Below are positions 59,193-59,239 of a DNA stretch of 59,239 nt, in pieces; the first letter of the stretch is position 1; each line of letters opens with the position of its first letter. The stretch spans positions 1 to 59,239 of the forward strand of contig JAGGRZ010000133.1 in the NCBI GenBank assembly GCA_021159335.1. The letters are read 5' to 3'. A program made the translations under genes and the position numbers. The notes beneath the pieces were generated by a model. That model had not been told where the DNA came from and did no database searches. It saw only the letters and a program-made list of their open reading frames with translations. This DNA comes from a bacterium (GTDB lineage Bacteria > UBP14 > UBA6098 > B30-G16).

Positions 59193-59239
59193 AAGGTGTC
59201 TTAACAAGTGGTTTCTGACATTAATTCATGCTGGTCTGC

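Noticed and set aside
1-59239. CRISPR arrays, insertion sequences or prophage genes
   Set aside because: No regularly spaced direct repeats, no transposase, integrase or phage structural genes were seen on either strand.

Overview
The window is a gene-dense stretch of a bacterial chromosome with moderate G+C, AT-rich intergenic gaps and many 4-nt ATGA/GTGA stop-start overlaps. The content indicates a Gram-negative (diderm) bacterium: lipid A genes (lpxK, an LpxL-type acyltransferase, a lapA-lapB pair), many small outer-membrane beta-barrels, a BamB-like propeller lipoprotein and a PBP2. Several large secreted proteins end in a short beta-sandwich tail with a PNPFN/PNPTN entry motif, like type IX secretion (T9SS) C-terminal signals, and a full-length PorX-type regulator is present. 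This combination points to the FCB superphylum or an affiliated uncultivated lineage (Cloacimonadota, Marinimicrobia, WOR-3 or similar). No 16S rRNA is present, so this placement is inference. I see no phage, insertion sequence or CRISPR array.

Layout. 1-25085 is almost entirely minus strand. Read in transcription order it holds a beta-barrel, an M14 carboxypeptidase, an LpxL acyltransferase, a 1628-aa HExxH metalloprotease, yajC, def, lapA, lapB, a SPOR protein, an ApbE lipoprotein, a barrel, a Na/Pi transporter with a PhoU protein, mrdA (PBP2), accA, a glmM-like mutase, a UPF0210 protein, pdxA, a barrel, a secreted protein, prfA and a secreted protein cut by the left edge. yidD alone sits on the plus strand (10461). 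From 25179 to 44226 the plus strand dominates: PLD nuclease, lpxK, TPR protein, DUF3857 protein, cyclophilin lipoprotein, an RmlC-type epimerase, a 54-aa small gene, an mvhD/frhB electron-transfer pair, TPR-barrel, a 999-aa three-repeat secreted protein, BamB-like protein, GT4, zinc-ribbon membrane protein, ecfT and leuD. From 44296 strands alternate: speB, porX, dnaK, hsp20, a HEPN/MNT pair, a PGI/PMI, a GlmU-type uridylyltransferase, a HAL/PAL-family lyase, split transketolase, an M23 peptidase, tRNA-Ala and tRNA-Ile, and two exported proteins.

How the genes fit together. Envelope building is the main theme: lipid A and its control, peptidoglycan synthesis and remodelling, UDP-GlcNAc precursors (glmM-like mutase, GlmU-type enzyme) and protein export (yajC, yidD, def). 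The export substrates and PorX fit a T9SS-like route whose core machinery lies outside the window.

Most notable: (1) hsp20 has a consensus-spaced sigma-54 promoter with two palindromes 20 bp apart at about -87 and -107, which looks like an enhancer-binding-protein site; (2) the HAL/PAL-family lyase carries Ala-Cys-Gly instead of Ala-Ser-Gly in its cofactor-forming triad; (3) PorX occurs with at least four tail-bearing secreted proteins; (4) hutH and the transketolase operon diverge from a region with mirrored copies of a 10-bp box placed as -35 elements; (5) an extragenic repeat occurs twice in opposite orientation; (6) a 54-aa gene with its own promoter lies next to the mvhD/frhB pair.
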